Position numbers and translations under genes: made by a program
NCBI RefSeq assembly: GCF_041435435.1
Contig: NZ_CP108494.1
Location: 248,001 to 312,000, forward strand
Direction: 5' to 3'
DNA length: 64,000 nucleotides
Origin: Streptomyces sp. NBC_01241
Lineage (GTDB): Bacteria > Actinomycetota > Actinomycetes > Streptomycetales > Streptomycetaceae
In this document: piece after piece, positions 34,172 to 43,025 of the stretch
Layout of the letters: every line of letters starts with the position of its first letter
Position numbering within the stretch: the stretch's first letter is position 1
The notes under the pieces: model-generated
The model's database searches: none
Told to the model about the DNA's origin: nothing
The model's input: the letters and a program-made list of their open reading frames with translations, nothing else

Positions 34172-35574
34172 TAGTGGCGGGCTCGCTGATCGTCGACCAG
34201 GGCCAGGCTGTGCTGTCCGCCTGCGGTGATGGTGCGTACGTGGGTGAGGAATCGGCTGCAGGGGGCTGTCTGGCCGGGCGCGCACACTCGTACCGGCGTG
34301 TTCCGGTTGGTGGTGGTGCCGTCACCGAGCTGGCCGAAAGCGTTGTCTCCCCAGGTGAGGGCGGTGTCGTCCTTGCCCAGTGCCAGGCTGTCCCGTCCGC
34401 CTGCGGTGATGGTGCGTACGTGGGTGAGGAATCGGGTGCAGGGGGCTGTCTGGCCGGGCGCGCACACCCCCACGGGCGTGTTCCGATTGGTGGTGGTGCC
34501 GTCACCGAGCTCACCGAAAGCGTTGTTTCCCCAGGCGAGGACGATGCCGTCCCTGCGCAGCGCCAGGCTGTGGTTGCGGCCTGCGGCGAAGGTGCGTACG
34601 TGGGTGAGGAATCGGGTGCAGGGGGCTGTCTGGCCGGGCGCGCACACCCACACCGGCGTGTTCCGGTTGATGGTGGTGCCGTCACCCAGCTCACCGAAAG
34701 CGTTGTCTCCCCAGGCGAGGACGCTGCCGTCCCTGCGCAGCGCCAGCGCGTGAGTGCGGCCTGCGTCGATGGCCACCACATGGGTGAGGAACCGTGTGCA
34801 GGGGGCCGTCTGTCCGGGAGCGCACACCGGCACTGGCGTGTCCCGGTTGGTGGTGGTGCCGTCACCCAGCTGACCGGAACCATTGTTTCCCCAGGCGAGG
34901 ACGCTGCCGTCCCTGAGCAGCGCCATGCTGTGGCCGCCGTGTGCGGAGATGGCCACCACGCCGGCGAGGAACCGGGTGCAGGGGGCCGTCTGGCCGGGCG
35001 CGCACACCGGCACCGGCGTGTCCCGATTCATCGTGGTGCCGTCACCCAGCTGACCGCCGGCGTTGTCTCCCCAGGCGAGGACGGTGCCGTCCCTGCGCAG
35101 GGCCAGGCTGTGGTTGGTGCCTGCGTCGACGGCCGCCACGTCGGTGAGGGATCGGGTGCAGGGGGCTGTCTGTCCGGGAGCGCACACCGGCACCGGCGTG
35201 TTCCGGTTGGTGGTGGTGCCGTCACCCAGCTCACCGAAAGCGTTGTCTCCCCAGGCGAGGACGATGCCGTCCCTGCGCAGGCCCAGGCTGTGGTCGGTGC
35301 CCGCGGCGATGGCCACGTGGCTGAGGAATTGGGTGCAGGGGGCCGTTTGTCCGGGCGCGCACACCGGCACTGGCGTGTCCCGATTCATGGTGGTGCCGTC
35401 ACCCAGCTCACCGCCGCCGTTGTCTCCCCAGGCGAGGACGGGGCCCCTCGGCTTGCCGTGGTCGGCCACAGCGGTCTGCCGAGCGCCCGGGGACGCGGCG
35501 GTGGCCATCAGGGCCGCTACGGCGACGGCGACAACGCGCCTGCGCAGCGGCCTGCCATGGCGTGCGAGAAGCAT
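34171..35574 (-). CDS. Secreted RCC1-repeat beta-propeller protein
   Basis: A 467-residue exported protein. Signal peptide about residues 1-37 ([17 protein letters not shown]). Then seven RCC1-type repeats of 60 residues (180-bp DNA period), each with [21 protein letters not shown] and [13 protein letters not shown] segments. Each also carries an insertion [13 protein letters not shown] with two cysteines that could form a disulfide. Seven blades predict a closed propeller. The ATG at 35574 has AAGGG upstream. IS630 inserted in its TAG stop and regenerated TAG, so the protein is unchanged. The ligand is unknown. Confidence 0.85.
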   Translation of the reverse strand: MLLARHGRPLRRRVVAVAVAALMATAASPGARQTAVADHGKPRGPVLAWGDNGGGELGDGTTMNRDTPVPVCAPGQTAPCTQFLSHVAIAAGTDHSLGLRRDGIVLAWGDNAFGELGDGTTTNRNTPVPVCAPGQTAPCTRSLTDVAAVDAGTNHSLALRRDGTVLAWGDNAGGQLGDGTTMNRDTPVPVCAPGQTAPCTRFLAGVVAISAHGGHSMALLRDGSVLAWGNNGSGQLGDGTTTNRDTPVPVCAPGQTAPCTRFLTHVVAIDAGRTHALALRRDGSVLAWGDNAFGELGDGTTINRNTPVWVCAPGQTAPCTRFLTHVRTFAAGRNHSLALRRDGIVLAWGNNAFGELGDGTTTNRNTPVGVCAPGQTAPCTRFLTHVRTITAGGRDSLALGKDDTALTWGDNAFGQLGDGTTTNRNTPVRVCAPGQTAPCSRFLTHVRTITAGGQHSLALVDDQRARH

Positions 35575-35851
35575 GGGAATCCCTTCATGCAACTGGTCGG
35601 GGACCGGGCTGCGGACCGCGCCCTCCGAAGATGCCTGATCGACTTGCACTCATCAGACAGATGTGCCACACGCCTCGACGATTCCTCGCTTTATAAGAGG
35701 TAATCCGCCGGTATTTCGCCCTGATGGACCTGAGAAGTGGCCTCCAGCTGGGCCGCGGCCTCGGCCTCAGATGCGGGGCGGCCGGCCCGGCACAGGTCGC
35801 TGGGGTGCAGCGGTCGGGTTGGGCAGGCGCGCGCCGCGGTATCCGAGCGAT

Positions 35852-36110
35852 ATGACCGACGCGGAGTGGGCGGTGGTCCGGGCGGCAATGCCGGTGCCGG
35901 CATGGCTGGAGGGCCGGGGCGGGCGCCCGGAGGTGCATTGCCACCGGGAGATGATCGACGCGGTGCGGTACTTGGTCGACAACGGCGCCAAGTGGCGTTC
36001 GCTGCCCGTGGACTTGCCCTACTGGCGGGCGGTGTACGACTTCTTCCGCCGCTGGCGCCGTCACGGCTACGTGCGCGAGCTCGGGCGGCGCTGCTGTTGG
36101 CGTACGGGTT
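35852..36110 (+). pseudogene. IS5-type transposase, N-terminal fragment
   Basis: About 85 residues from ATG 35852: MTDAEWAVVRAAMPVPAW, then EMIDAVRYLVDNGAKWRSLP and YDFFRRWRRHGYVRE, the DUF4096-type N-terminus. Similarity stops near YVREL and the catalytic core is absent. Confidence 0.75.
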
Positions 36111-36172
36111 GGCGTAGACCGTCTCCGTTCTCGTGCGCCGGTGAACGTGGCTGTTGATGTCAGGCGTTGATG

Positions 36173-36470
36173 TCAGGGTGCCGTCCCGTTTCCGCTGGTC
36201 ATGTCGTCGTTAGCTCCCGCTTCCGCCCGCTGGTGCGGCACTTCGAGGGGCGTTGCCGTATATCCGTGGCACCCCCCATAGGGGCCAACAGGCAAAAGGT
36301 CATCTGGCAGGGCTAGCTCACCCGCCCGGCGTTGAGCAAGCCACCCCGAGCGTCTGTGGGACGGTGCCTCGGTACGTACGTGCCGGAACCCCAACCGTTC
36401 GTAGTACGCGTGCAGCCCGGTATTCGTGCGCCACGTGTCGATGCGGACCCAGGTTCGTCCTTCCAGGGCG
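36173..36470 (-). pseudogene. GNAT acetyltransferase, C-terminal fragment
   Basis: EGRTWVRIDTWRTNTGLHAY, then YERLGFRHVRTEAPSHRR, is typical of the acetyl-CoA-binding C-terminal half of Streptomyces GNAT enzymes. The N-terminal half is replaced by an unrelated primase remnant on the other strand. The tail after QRRAGELALP may be non-native. Confidence 0.6.
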
Positions 36471-36515
36471 GCGAGCCCCGAACGGGCCTGCCCCGGCACC
36501 GGACGCTGCGCGGGA

Positions 36516-36887
36516 GGGCACCGCAAGCCCGAGCAGCGCGCCACCACCGACCCCGCGCTCATCCACGCCACGTGGGCAACGCGGCCGTACAACGTGGGCA
36601 TTGCCACCGGTCCGGCCGGGCTGCTCGTGGTCGACCTGGACGTGTGCAAGCCCGAAGAGCCGAAGGAGCGCCTGACAGCGCAACGTCCTTTGCGGCGCTC
36701 TGCGAGCGCACCGGGCAGACCGTCCCGGCCACCTACCGGGTGCGGACCGCGCGCGGCGGGGAGCACCTGTACTTCACCGCCCCCGCCGGGGTGCGGCTGA
36801 AGTGCAGCGCGAACCGGCTCGGGCCGCACATCGACACCCGCGCGTGGGGCGGCTACGTCGTCGCCCCCGGCAGCGGCCGGCTTCGGT
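36516..36887 (+). pseudogene. Primase-polymerase (prim-pol) domain fragment, frameshifted
   Basis: TTDPALIHATWATRPYNVGI, then GPAGLLVVDLDVC, gives the DxD-containing core of a bifunctional DNA primase/polymerase domain. After KPEEPKE the match moves to another frame: SFAALCERTGQTVPATYRVR, HLYFTAPAGVRL and WGGYVVAPGSGR. One indel lies near 36665-36680. Both ends are missing; the right end is cut where the IS5-partner gene begins. It is probably a relic of a plasmid or phage replication gene. Confidence 0.65.
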
Positions 36888-37145
36888 GAGGGCGGTGAGT
36901 ATCTGCTGGTAGGCCGGGTGGTCCGGCACGTCGGGGCGGGGCGTCTCATCGGCGGGTGCCGGAGCCGGGATGGCGAGGAGGGTCTTGCGGGTAATGCGCA
37001 GGTTCTCGCTCTCCGCGTCGAGTTCGCTGAGGCGTGCGGTGAGTTCCTCGACGCGGGAGCGGAGCTGTCCGGCCTGCTCACCGAGTTCGCGCTCACGGGC
37101 CTCGATATATTCCAGGACGGCGCTGATCTGCGGGTTCTCAGTCAC
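36886..37145 (-). pseudogene. Coiled-coil partner protein of IS5, truncated
   Basis: From GTG 37145, overlapping the transposase stop (GTGA), about 86 residues are present: a coiled coil EYIEARERELGEQAGQLRSR, then ENLRITRKTLLAIPAPAPA and DHPAYQQILTALTEAG. The winged-helix half is missing where the sequence switches to the prim-pol remnant. It has the same order and motifs as 18591-19013. Confidence 0.75.
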
Positions 37146-37972
37146 GCTGTCCTCCAGGCGGGGACGGTGGCGTCGGTGAGCCGGCGGGCCATGACAGAGG
37201 TCATCGCCCAGAAGACCCGAGAGCGGGAACTGGCGAGACGGTGTTCGTAGTCGCGGACCAGCCGCCGGTAGAACATCAAGATCCCATTCGTCTGCTCCAC
37301 CACCCACCGCTTGGCCTGCGGGACAAACCCCTCGTCGGCCGGGTTGCGTTCGACGATCTCGACGTCGATGCCGTGTTGTTTGCCGTGCTCAACGACACTC
37401 TTCTTGAAACCCTGGTCGACCAGAGCCTTACGCACCGTGTCGGTCTGTTCGGCCACGCCGTCCAGCAGCGCGATACCGGCGGCGTTCTCGTGCGCGGAAG
37501 CTGGCAGCACGACGGCCTCGACGACCAGGCCCAAAACGTCCACGGCCAGGCATCTCTTGCGGCCCGGCACCCTCTTCGCGGCATCCCGGCCCGTCGTAGT
37601 GGACGGCACACCGACGGCGGCATGAATACTCTGCGTGTCCAGAACGACGAGGCTCGGGTCGGCTAATCGCCGCTTCTTCTCCCGCAGCTGCCATCGGAGA
37701 AGATCGTGGATGGTCTGGTCGGTACCGTCGTCGCGCCATTTGTAGAAGTAGTACTTGACCGCACCGGCGGGCGGCAGATCGTGGGGCAACAGGTCCCACT
37801 GGCAGCCGGTGCGGTTCTGGTACAGGATCGCGTTCACGATCTCCCGCATCGCGTATCTGCCCTGGTGACCACTGACCGACGGGTGCCCGGCCTTCCAAGC
37901 ACTGATCACGGGCTCGACCAACACCCACTGCTCGTCGGAGACATCACTCGAGTACGGCTTGCGATCACCCAT
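37142..37972 (-). CDS. IS5-family transposase (element B)
   Basis: A 276-residue DDE transposase closely related to 17764-18594: VSDEQWVLVEPVISAWKAGH N-terminus, D in VVLDTQSIHAA, D in ALVDQGFKK and E in RWVVEQTNG. The start at 37972 gives MGDRKPYSSD. The coding frame is complete, but the element has lost one end, so autonomous transposition is unlikely. Confidence 0.88.
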   Translation of the reverse strand: MGDRKPYSSDVSDEQWVLVEPVISAWKAGHPSVSGHQGRYAMREIVNAILYQNRTGCQWDLLPHDLPPAGAVKYYFYKWRDDGTDQTIHDLLRWQLREKKRRLADPSLVVLDTQSIHAAVGVPSTTTGRDAAKRVPGRKRCLAVDVLGLVVEAVVLPASAHENAAGIALLDGVAEQTDTVRKALVDQGFKKSVVEHGKQHGIDVEIVERNPADEGFVPQAKRWVVEQTNGILMFYRRLVRDYEHRLASSRSRVFWAMTSVMARRLTDATVPAWRTA

Positions 37973-38083
37973 CTCGCCACCCAAGCGAATCCCGAACGCT
38001 TGACCGGCCATGATGCCCCAACATCACCCCATCGAGCGATGACAACCCGGACATAAATTCACGTACCGCACTCTCATACGGGT

Positions 38084-38700
38084 AGTCGACGGAGAACAGG
38101 ACGCGGTCGGTGCCGATTTCGCCGATGGTGTCGTACAAGGTGCGGGTGTGGAAATGCCCGCTGGTGGTCAGCACGAAGAGTACTCGCTGACCCGCCGCTT
38201 GGCCGCGCCCAGGCCGGCGCCCTCCCGCTGCTTGTGCAGCCGGTGTTCCAGCCGGGGCAGCAGGAAGGGCAGACCCTCGCCGAGGTGGCCCAGCACGATC
38301 TGGATGTCCGGGTAGGTGTCGAAGAGCCCGGACAGCATGAGCCGCACCGCGTGCGTTGCGGTCTCGTGCCCGAACCCCCAGGCCGAACCCACCAGGGATT
38401 CGTATCCCTGGTACGGGCGTTGCACCGCGGGCAGCGGCTCGCGCGGATGCAGGTACACCGGGACAGCGAGGTGGGCGACCTTGTCCCAGAGGAAGCGCCC
38501 GGTCGTGGTGCTTCGTCCTGTGGGTCGAGCTTGGTGAAGTTGACATCGAGGTGCGGCTCGTACGCCTCCGGGGCCAGGTCGAGCTCGTGGGTGGAGTATT
38601 CGCCGAACCGCATGATCTTCTCGGTCAGGTCGGGCGAGACCTCCGCCAGATCCTCTGGGTCGACCTCGGCCTGCAGTTCGCGGACCGCGTAGGAGCGCAA
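38084..38700 (-). pseudogene. Amidohydrolase (decarboxylase-type), frameshifted and truncated
   Basis: Pieces of one ACMSD/gamma-resorcylate-decarboxylase-like amidohydrolase lie in three frames: AVRELQAEVDPEDLAEVSPD at the start, then VPVYLHPREPLPAVQRPYQG, FGHETATHAVRLMLSGLFD and IQIVLGHLGEGLPFLLPRLE, then FVLTTSGHFHTRTLYDTIGE and DRVLFSVDYPYES. At least two indels (near 38510 and 38175) break it. IS5 element B removes the C-terminus after DYPYES, and the true N-terminus is not seen. Confidence 0.75.
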
Positions 38701-38954
38701 TGGGCTCGTGTGCCCTGGTGGCCCGCGTATGCATCACTGGAGAAGAGCCCGCTGTCACGCTCCGCCCTCAAAACCGCGAGCTTGCGGTTTCCCCTCGTCT
38801 GGGATGCAACGCGCGGCGAGCGTGACACCTGCGATGACACCCCGGAAGGTAGTGTGATAATGGACGCGCGGCTGACAAGCGAGATCCCTACGGCGCTCGG
38901 CATCGCGAGCAACTGAGTACCCGCAGGCAGCAGGAACCACGAGATCGTCGCCGG

Positions 38955-39420
38955 CTCTCGCACGTCTACAACGGCCCGACGATGCTGACCGGGCGCTGGT
39001 GGCCGCGCTGGGCGAGCTCGAAGCCGATCCTGTCGGTACCTCGCCGGGAAGGTTCGGGTTCGATGAACCGGAGCTCGCTCTCCACCAGGCGGAAGCCGAT
39101 CTCGTTCTCGGACGTCATCAACAGGCCCGTACCCGTGCCGAAGCGTCCGCAGCAGCGTGCCCGAACGGTACGGGCGGCTGGGCGGCTGGGCGGCTGCCAC
39201 CCTCGTCCTCGCACAGAGCGAAGCTCTCGGCCAGCCCCAGTACGCCGTCCAACGCGCCCTTCACGTTTTCGACCACGTCCCCGCTGCCCGGCTCCGCTCC
39301 ACAACCCGCACCCGCCTCCACAAACTTGCCACAGCGCTCCCCGCCGGACACGCAGCCGACCTCACCGAACGGCTCGGTACTCTCCCCGTAGCCATCGACC
39401 ACCACGGACACGCCCTCTGA
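38955..39420 (+). pseudogene. TPR-type transcriptional regulator, C-terminal fragment, frameshifted
   Basis: The frame ALARLQRPDDADRALVAALG, then FDEPELALHQAEADLVLGRH and QQARTRAEASAAACPNG, continues after one indel near 39165 as GWAAATLVLAQSEALGQPQY and LHKLATALPAGHAADLTERL. This matches the helical-repeat C-terminus of Streptomyces XRE/TPR regulators. The DNA-binding part is missing. Confidence 0.5.
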
Positions 39421-39540
39421 GTCCCTCAGCGACGTTCAGCTCGGCATATCCGCTTTGTGCCCATCCGCGTGTTCGGCAAGAGCGTCGAGCGCGCCGGCGG
39501 TGAGCTCTCGATGACGACGGCAACGACGAGTGAGCCCGGC

Positions 39541-40170
39541 TCAGCGCTCCAGGTCGCCAGGCATGGTGCTCAGCCCGGCACGAGCCGACGGAAGCGGCGG
39601 AGTGGCAGTCATCCGACGGGCCAAGCCAACGAGGTGCTGACGCAGGTCAGTATGCTCGTCGGCCGTGGAGCCGAGGATCAGTCGGGTGATCTGGGGAAAA
39701 GCGGAGGGCAGTACAGCAATCCCGATGAGAGCCAAAAGGGTGCCTGCAGCGCGATCGTCCGGCTTCGTACCCAGCGCTGCGGCCAGTGTCTCCACCATTT
39801 CCTGGTAACGGATCGACCGCTGCCGCTCGGCTGGCAGGCAGTCTCCGTCGTATTGCAGGGCTTCCCACATCATCAGGCGAAGCAGTTGAGGATTGCGCTG
39901 GTGGAGGTCGTAGATCCGGCCGACAAAGTCGGCCAGATCCCCGGAAGGTGGTCCCAGCAGAACGGCGTGCTCGTTGAGGGCCTCGGAGACGACAGCGGCG
40001 AAGAGGTTCTCCTTGCTGCCGAAGTAGCCGTAGATACGTTCCTTGCTGACGTCCGCCCGCTCCGCGATTCGGCTGACGCGCGCGCCTGCCATGCCGTGGG
40101 CGGCGAATTCCTCACGGCCTGCGGCCAGCAGACGGTCACGGGTTCCTACTAGTTGATCACTTCTCGACAT
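39541..40170 (-). CDS. TetR/AcrR-family regulator
   Basis: A 209-residue repressor. N-terminal TetR helix-turn-helix (residues about 10-58): TRDRLLAAGREEFAAHGMAG, then ISRIAERADVSKERIYGYFG. The C-terminal ligand domain resembles TetR_C proteins with VGRIYDLHQRNPQLLRLMMW. The ATG at 40170 lies 12 bp from a perfect palindrome. The gene diverges from a ketosynthase, which it probably controls together with itself. Confidence 0.92.
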   Translation of the reverse strand: MSRSDQLVGTRDRLLAAGREEFAAHGMAGARVSRIAERADVSKERIYGYFGSKENLFAAVVSEALNEHAVLLGPPSGDLADFVGRIYDLHQRNPQLLRLMMWEALQYDGDCLPAERQRSIRYQEMVETLAAALGTKPDDRAAGTLLALIGIAVLPSAFPQITRLILGSTADEHTDLRQHLVGLARRMTATPPLPSARAGLSTMPGDLER

Positions 40171-40182
40171 GGCGCAACTCTA

Positions 40183-40212
40183 CATATCCAACCAGACGGT
40201 TGGTTGGATATG
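40183..40212. promoter_or_regulatory. TetR operator palindrome
   Basis: CATATCCAACCA (40183-40194) and TGGTTGGATATG (40201-40212) are perfect 12-bp arms around 6 bp. The palindrome lies between the divergent TetR and ketosynthase genes and overlaps the likely TetR promoter region. This is the expected size and place for a TetR-family operator. Confidence 0.8.
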
Positions 40213-40323
40213 TTGTGGATCACAGCGGCACCCGATTGTCCGCCTCAGCCGCTGACCGCTGCGCGCGGCCGGTTGGAGGACAGCCAGCGGCGGCCATCTG
40301 ATGCGCTAGGAGACGAGGAAGTC

Positions 40324-41541
40324 ATGGCAGACGCAGGTGTGTGGGTTACCGGCCTTGGGGCGACCACACCGCTGGCCGGCGACGTTGCAACGACGTGGTC
40401 CGCGATGTTGGCCGGAAAAAACGGAGTCGCCGTACTTGATGACCCGTGGGCTTCTGCATTGCCGGTCCGCCTGGCGGCTCGCATGCGAGTGGACCCTGCA
40501 GCAGCCATGCGACGAACAGAGGCCCGCCGGATGGACCGGTGCGAACAGGCAGCGGTCGTGAGCGCCCGTGAAGCTTGGGCCGATGCGGGACGTCCCGACG
40601 TCGATCCGGAGCGGCTGGCTGTCGTCATCGGCACCGGTGTTGGAGGTGTGCTGTCCTTGCTTGAGCAGGACGATATTTTGGAGGTATCCGGGCCGCGCAA
40701 GGTCTCTCCCCACACCGTGCCGATGTTGATGGCCAACGGCCCGGCTGCCTGGGTAAGCATTGATCTGGGAGCTCGGGGCGGAGCACACACCCCTGTCAGC
40801 GCGTGTGCATCCGGGGCAGAGGCCATCGCCCTGGGCCTGGACCTGATCCGTCTCGGCCGTGCTGACGTGGTCGTAGCCGGAGGAACCGAGGCATGTGTGC
40901 ACGGACTGCCCTTGGCCGGCTTCGCGCAGATGATGGCCCTCGCCACGACGAACAACGAACCCGATAGTGCGTCCCGTCCCTTCGACTCGGAACGCAATGG
41001 CTTTGTGCTCGGTGAGGGTGCTGCCGTCCTGGTGCTGGAGCGCAGGGATTTCGCCCGCGACCGCGGCGCGCGTGCCCACGGCACACTCGTTGGCGCCGGA
41101 GTCACGTCCAGCGCCCAGCACATCACGGCTTCCGACACCGCCGGGCAGGTGCGGACCATCCGCATGGCGTTGGCAGCGGGCGGCTTGGCACCCGAGGACA
41201 TCGGCCTGGTCCACGCACACGCCACCTCCACTCCGCAGGGAGACCTCGCGGAGGCAAACGCCGTGGAAGAGGCCGTCGGAACGCACCCAGTCGTCACCGC
41301 TACCAAGTCAATGACCGGACACCTCCTGGGAGCGTCCGGAGCCTTGGGCGCGATCGCCACCCTCCTCGCTCTGCGGGACGGGATCGCACCGGCCACCAGA
41401 AACCTCGACAAGATCGATCCCGCGATTAACCTCGACGTTGTCTCCGATCGCCCCCGTCAAGGAGCTTGGACCGCGGGAATGGCCAATTCCTTCGGCTTCG
41501 GTGGCCATAACGTCTCCTTGGCCTTCACCACGGTCCGCTGA
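40324..41541 (+). CDS. Beta-ketoacyl-ACP synthase II-like enzyme (FabF family)
   Basis: A 405-residue condensing enzyme that extends acyl-ACP with malonyl-ACP. The C-H-H triad and Lys are present: C161 (VSACASGAEA), H299 (HATSTPQGD), K328 and H333 (TKSMTGHLLGASGA). The glycine-rich end NSFGFGGHN is also seen. The ATG at 40324 has GAGGA upstream. No acyl carrier protein or other fatty-acid gene is adjacent, so it is a stand-alone, TetR-controlled copy. It could act in fatty-acid modification or in a dispersed polyketide pathway. Confidence 0.9.
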   Translation: MADAGVWVTGLGATTPLAGDVATTWSAMLAGKNGVAVLDDPWASALPVRLAARMRVDPAAAMRRTEARRMDRCEQAAVVSAREAWADAGRPDVDPERLAVVIGTGVGGVLSLLEQDDILEVSGPRKVSPHTVPMLMANGPAAWVSIDLGARGGAHTPVSACASGAEAIALGLDLIRLGRADVVVAGGTEACVHGLPLAGFAQMMALATTNNEPDSASRPFDSERNGFVLGEGAAVLVLERRDFARDRGARAHGTLVGAGVTSSAQHITASDTAGQVRTIRMALAAGGLAPEDIGLVHAHATSTPQGDLAEANAVEEAVGTHPVVTATKSMTGHLLGASGALGAIATLLALRDGIAPATRNLDKIDPAINLDVVSDRPRQGAWTAGMANSFGFGGHNVSLAFTTVR

Positions 41542-41657
41542 TCAAAATCTCCTTTGCCTGCAAAGGCCACTGATTCAGCAATCATCGCCGCCCGAGTGTC
41601 GGCAAACGATGGCGAGCTCAAGCGGTCAGCGCATCACCGCCCTCGGCGTTCCATCCC

Positions 41658-41807
41658 GCAGTACGCCATTTCCGGCACCCGGTGGCCGGTGGTCTGCGGC
41701 TGCGGTACGTCAAGCTCGCCGCCGTCGACGAGCCGGGCCACCATCTGCTGGCCTACCTTTCCGACGACTGGGCGACGGAGGAGGCCCTGAGGGTGCTCGT
41801 CGAATGA
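41658..41807 (+). pseudogene. MmyB-like XRE regulator, C-terminal fragment
   Basis: About 49 residues (AVRHFRHPVAGGLRLRYVKL, then AAVDEPGHHLLAYLSDD) match the end of MmyB-type regulators, which bind small ligands through this domain. The helix-turn-helix and most of the ligand domain are missing. Confidence 0.6.
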
Positions 41808-41925
41808 CCCGGTGCCCCTTCGTGCGGGCGGGCGCGCAGGCAGCGGTGCGGCCCGACCGCGCCGGTGGGCTGCTGTCGGGCCGCCACCCTCACCGCCACC
41901 GGCGCACCGCCAGGGCCCCTCCGCA

Positions 41926-42060
41926 TTCCGCCTCGAATACCTTGAGCCCTATGTCGAGGCGGCCCGCACGTGGCTGCACGACGAGGCCGAGGTCGTCGAC
42001 ACCACGCACCTCACACCCGCCCAGACCGCCCTGCAGATCGCAGAGGCCGTCAAGGGCTGA
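41926..42060 (+). pseudogene. Small P-loop kinase, C-terminal fragment (tentative)
   Basis: The frame ends LEPYVEAARTWLHDEAEVVD, then TTHLTPAQTALQIAEAVKG, like the last helices of small adenylate-type or shikimate-type kinases in Streptomyces. No P-loop is present. Identity is from general resemblance only. Confidence 0.35.
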
Positions 42061-42232
42061 GGCTTGATCCTCCCGCCACGCATTACCCGACATGCAGGAA
42101 GGTGGGCGGCTTGGCTGGTTGGCTGACAGCGGAGGACGCGCCGTTGACGGCGGCGAGGACGATCAGAAGGTTCATTGGCACGTTGCCGTGCAGAAATAGG
42201 GTGAGGTTCCCCCGACCTGCGGGAGGTGCTGA

Positions 42233-42352
42233 TCAGCTGGTCAGTGCGGGTTGACGGGGCTTCAGGTTCGTTCGTTCGGTGGTTGCCTGGTTGGCGTAGT
42301 GCTTCTCCTCGAACTCGACGGGGCTGAGGTAGCCGAGTGCCGATGAACGCCG
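42233..42352 (-). pseudogene. IS3-family OrfB C-terminal remnant
   Basis: RRSSALGYLSPVEFEEKHYA, then NQATTERTNLKPRQPALTS ending at 42233, is the typical tail of IS3 OrfB proteins. Nothing of the catalytic core remains. The stretch 42061-42232 holds no gene. Confidence 0.65.
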
Positions 42353-42446
42353 CCATTCCGACACGTGGCTCGGACGGTAGCCGTGCCTTGCCGTGCAACC
42401 CAGGCTGATAGTGAGTGATAGGCACGAAGTCTTGGAGGACCGACCG

Positions 42447-42737
42447 ATGGCACACACTCAAAGTTCGCTGTCAACGGACATCAAGCGCCAACAGATCCGC
42501 ACCTACAACCGGCTCGCCCTGCGCCCCACGATCGGGGCGGCCGGGCTGCGGCAGGACCTGATCCGGGTGTCCTGCCTGATCAGCACCCACCCGCACTGGG
42601 CGAAGCACGGCTGGAGCATGGCGGGCCGGGTCGAATTGTCCCGGGCGGCCCAGAGCGGGCCGGACGGAGTACGGGAGCTGGTCGTGCGCTGGACCGGCGA
42701 GGAGTTCTCCGTCACCGAGCCCGGGACACGACCCTGA
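42447..42737 (+). CDS. Hypothetical protein
   Basis: A 96-residue protein from ATG 42447 with GGAGG 9 nt upstream. The sequence (DIKRQQIRTYNRLALRPTIG, then LIRVSCLISTHPHWAKHGWS and VRELVVRWTGEEF) is coding-like, basic at the N-terminus and without membrane segments. I do not recognise it. The following 42738-43025 contains nothing I can support. Confidence 0.55.
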   Translation: MAHTQSSLSTDIKRQQIRTYNRLALRPTIGAAGLRQDLIRVSCLISTHPHWAKHGWSMAGRVELSRAAQSGPDGVRELVVRWTGEEFSVTEPGTRP

Positions 42738-43025
42738 GCGCGCAGGAGGCCTGCCTGGAGAACCGGCGGTCCCTGTCGGCGCGAGCGGATCGCGCGGGAT
42801 GAGTACGCCGTGTCCGCCAGGACCACGTCCGGCCTGGCGCGCAACGGCGATCTCCCGGTTCTTCTCCCTATTGCCGAAGCAGGCCATGGCCTGGAGCCGG
42901 ACCAGCTCCCCCGCAACCCTCTCGGCATCCGTCCATCCCCCACCCTGCGAATATCTCACCGCACCAGGACTACCGAAGCCATCTGCACGCTGTCCGAGGT
43001 ATAGCCCGACATCGCCCGATGAGGT

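Larger units (their letters stand above)
36886..38083 (-). mobile_element. IS5-family element B, truncated at its left end
   Basis: The right end (complement of 38071-38083, GTATGAGAGTGC) matches the left end of the element at 17662. The left end is lost in the prim-pol fragment. It holds the same transposase plus coupled partner gene. It cuts an amidohydrolase gene on its right. Confidence 0.7.

Noticed and set aside
34261..35360. Regular 180-bp repeats considered as a CRISPR or satellite array
   Set aside because: The repeat is a coding RCC1 blade with codon-position variation, not repeat-spacer units.
33772..35703. A 643-codon plus-strand frame with repeated [21 protein letters not shown] units
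   Set aside because: The repeats are the antisense of the RCC1 repeats. The RCC1 strand has a signal peptide, known blades and a ribosome-binding site.
41551..41566. Small CCTTTG/CAAAGG hairpin after the ketosynthase gene
   Set aside because: A 6-bp stem with a 4-nt loop is too weak to call a terminator with confidence.
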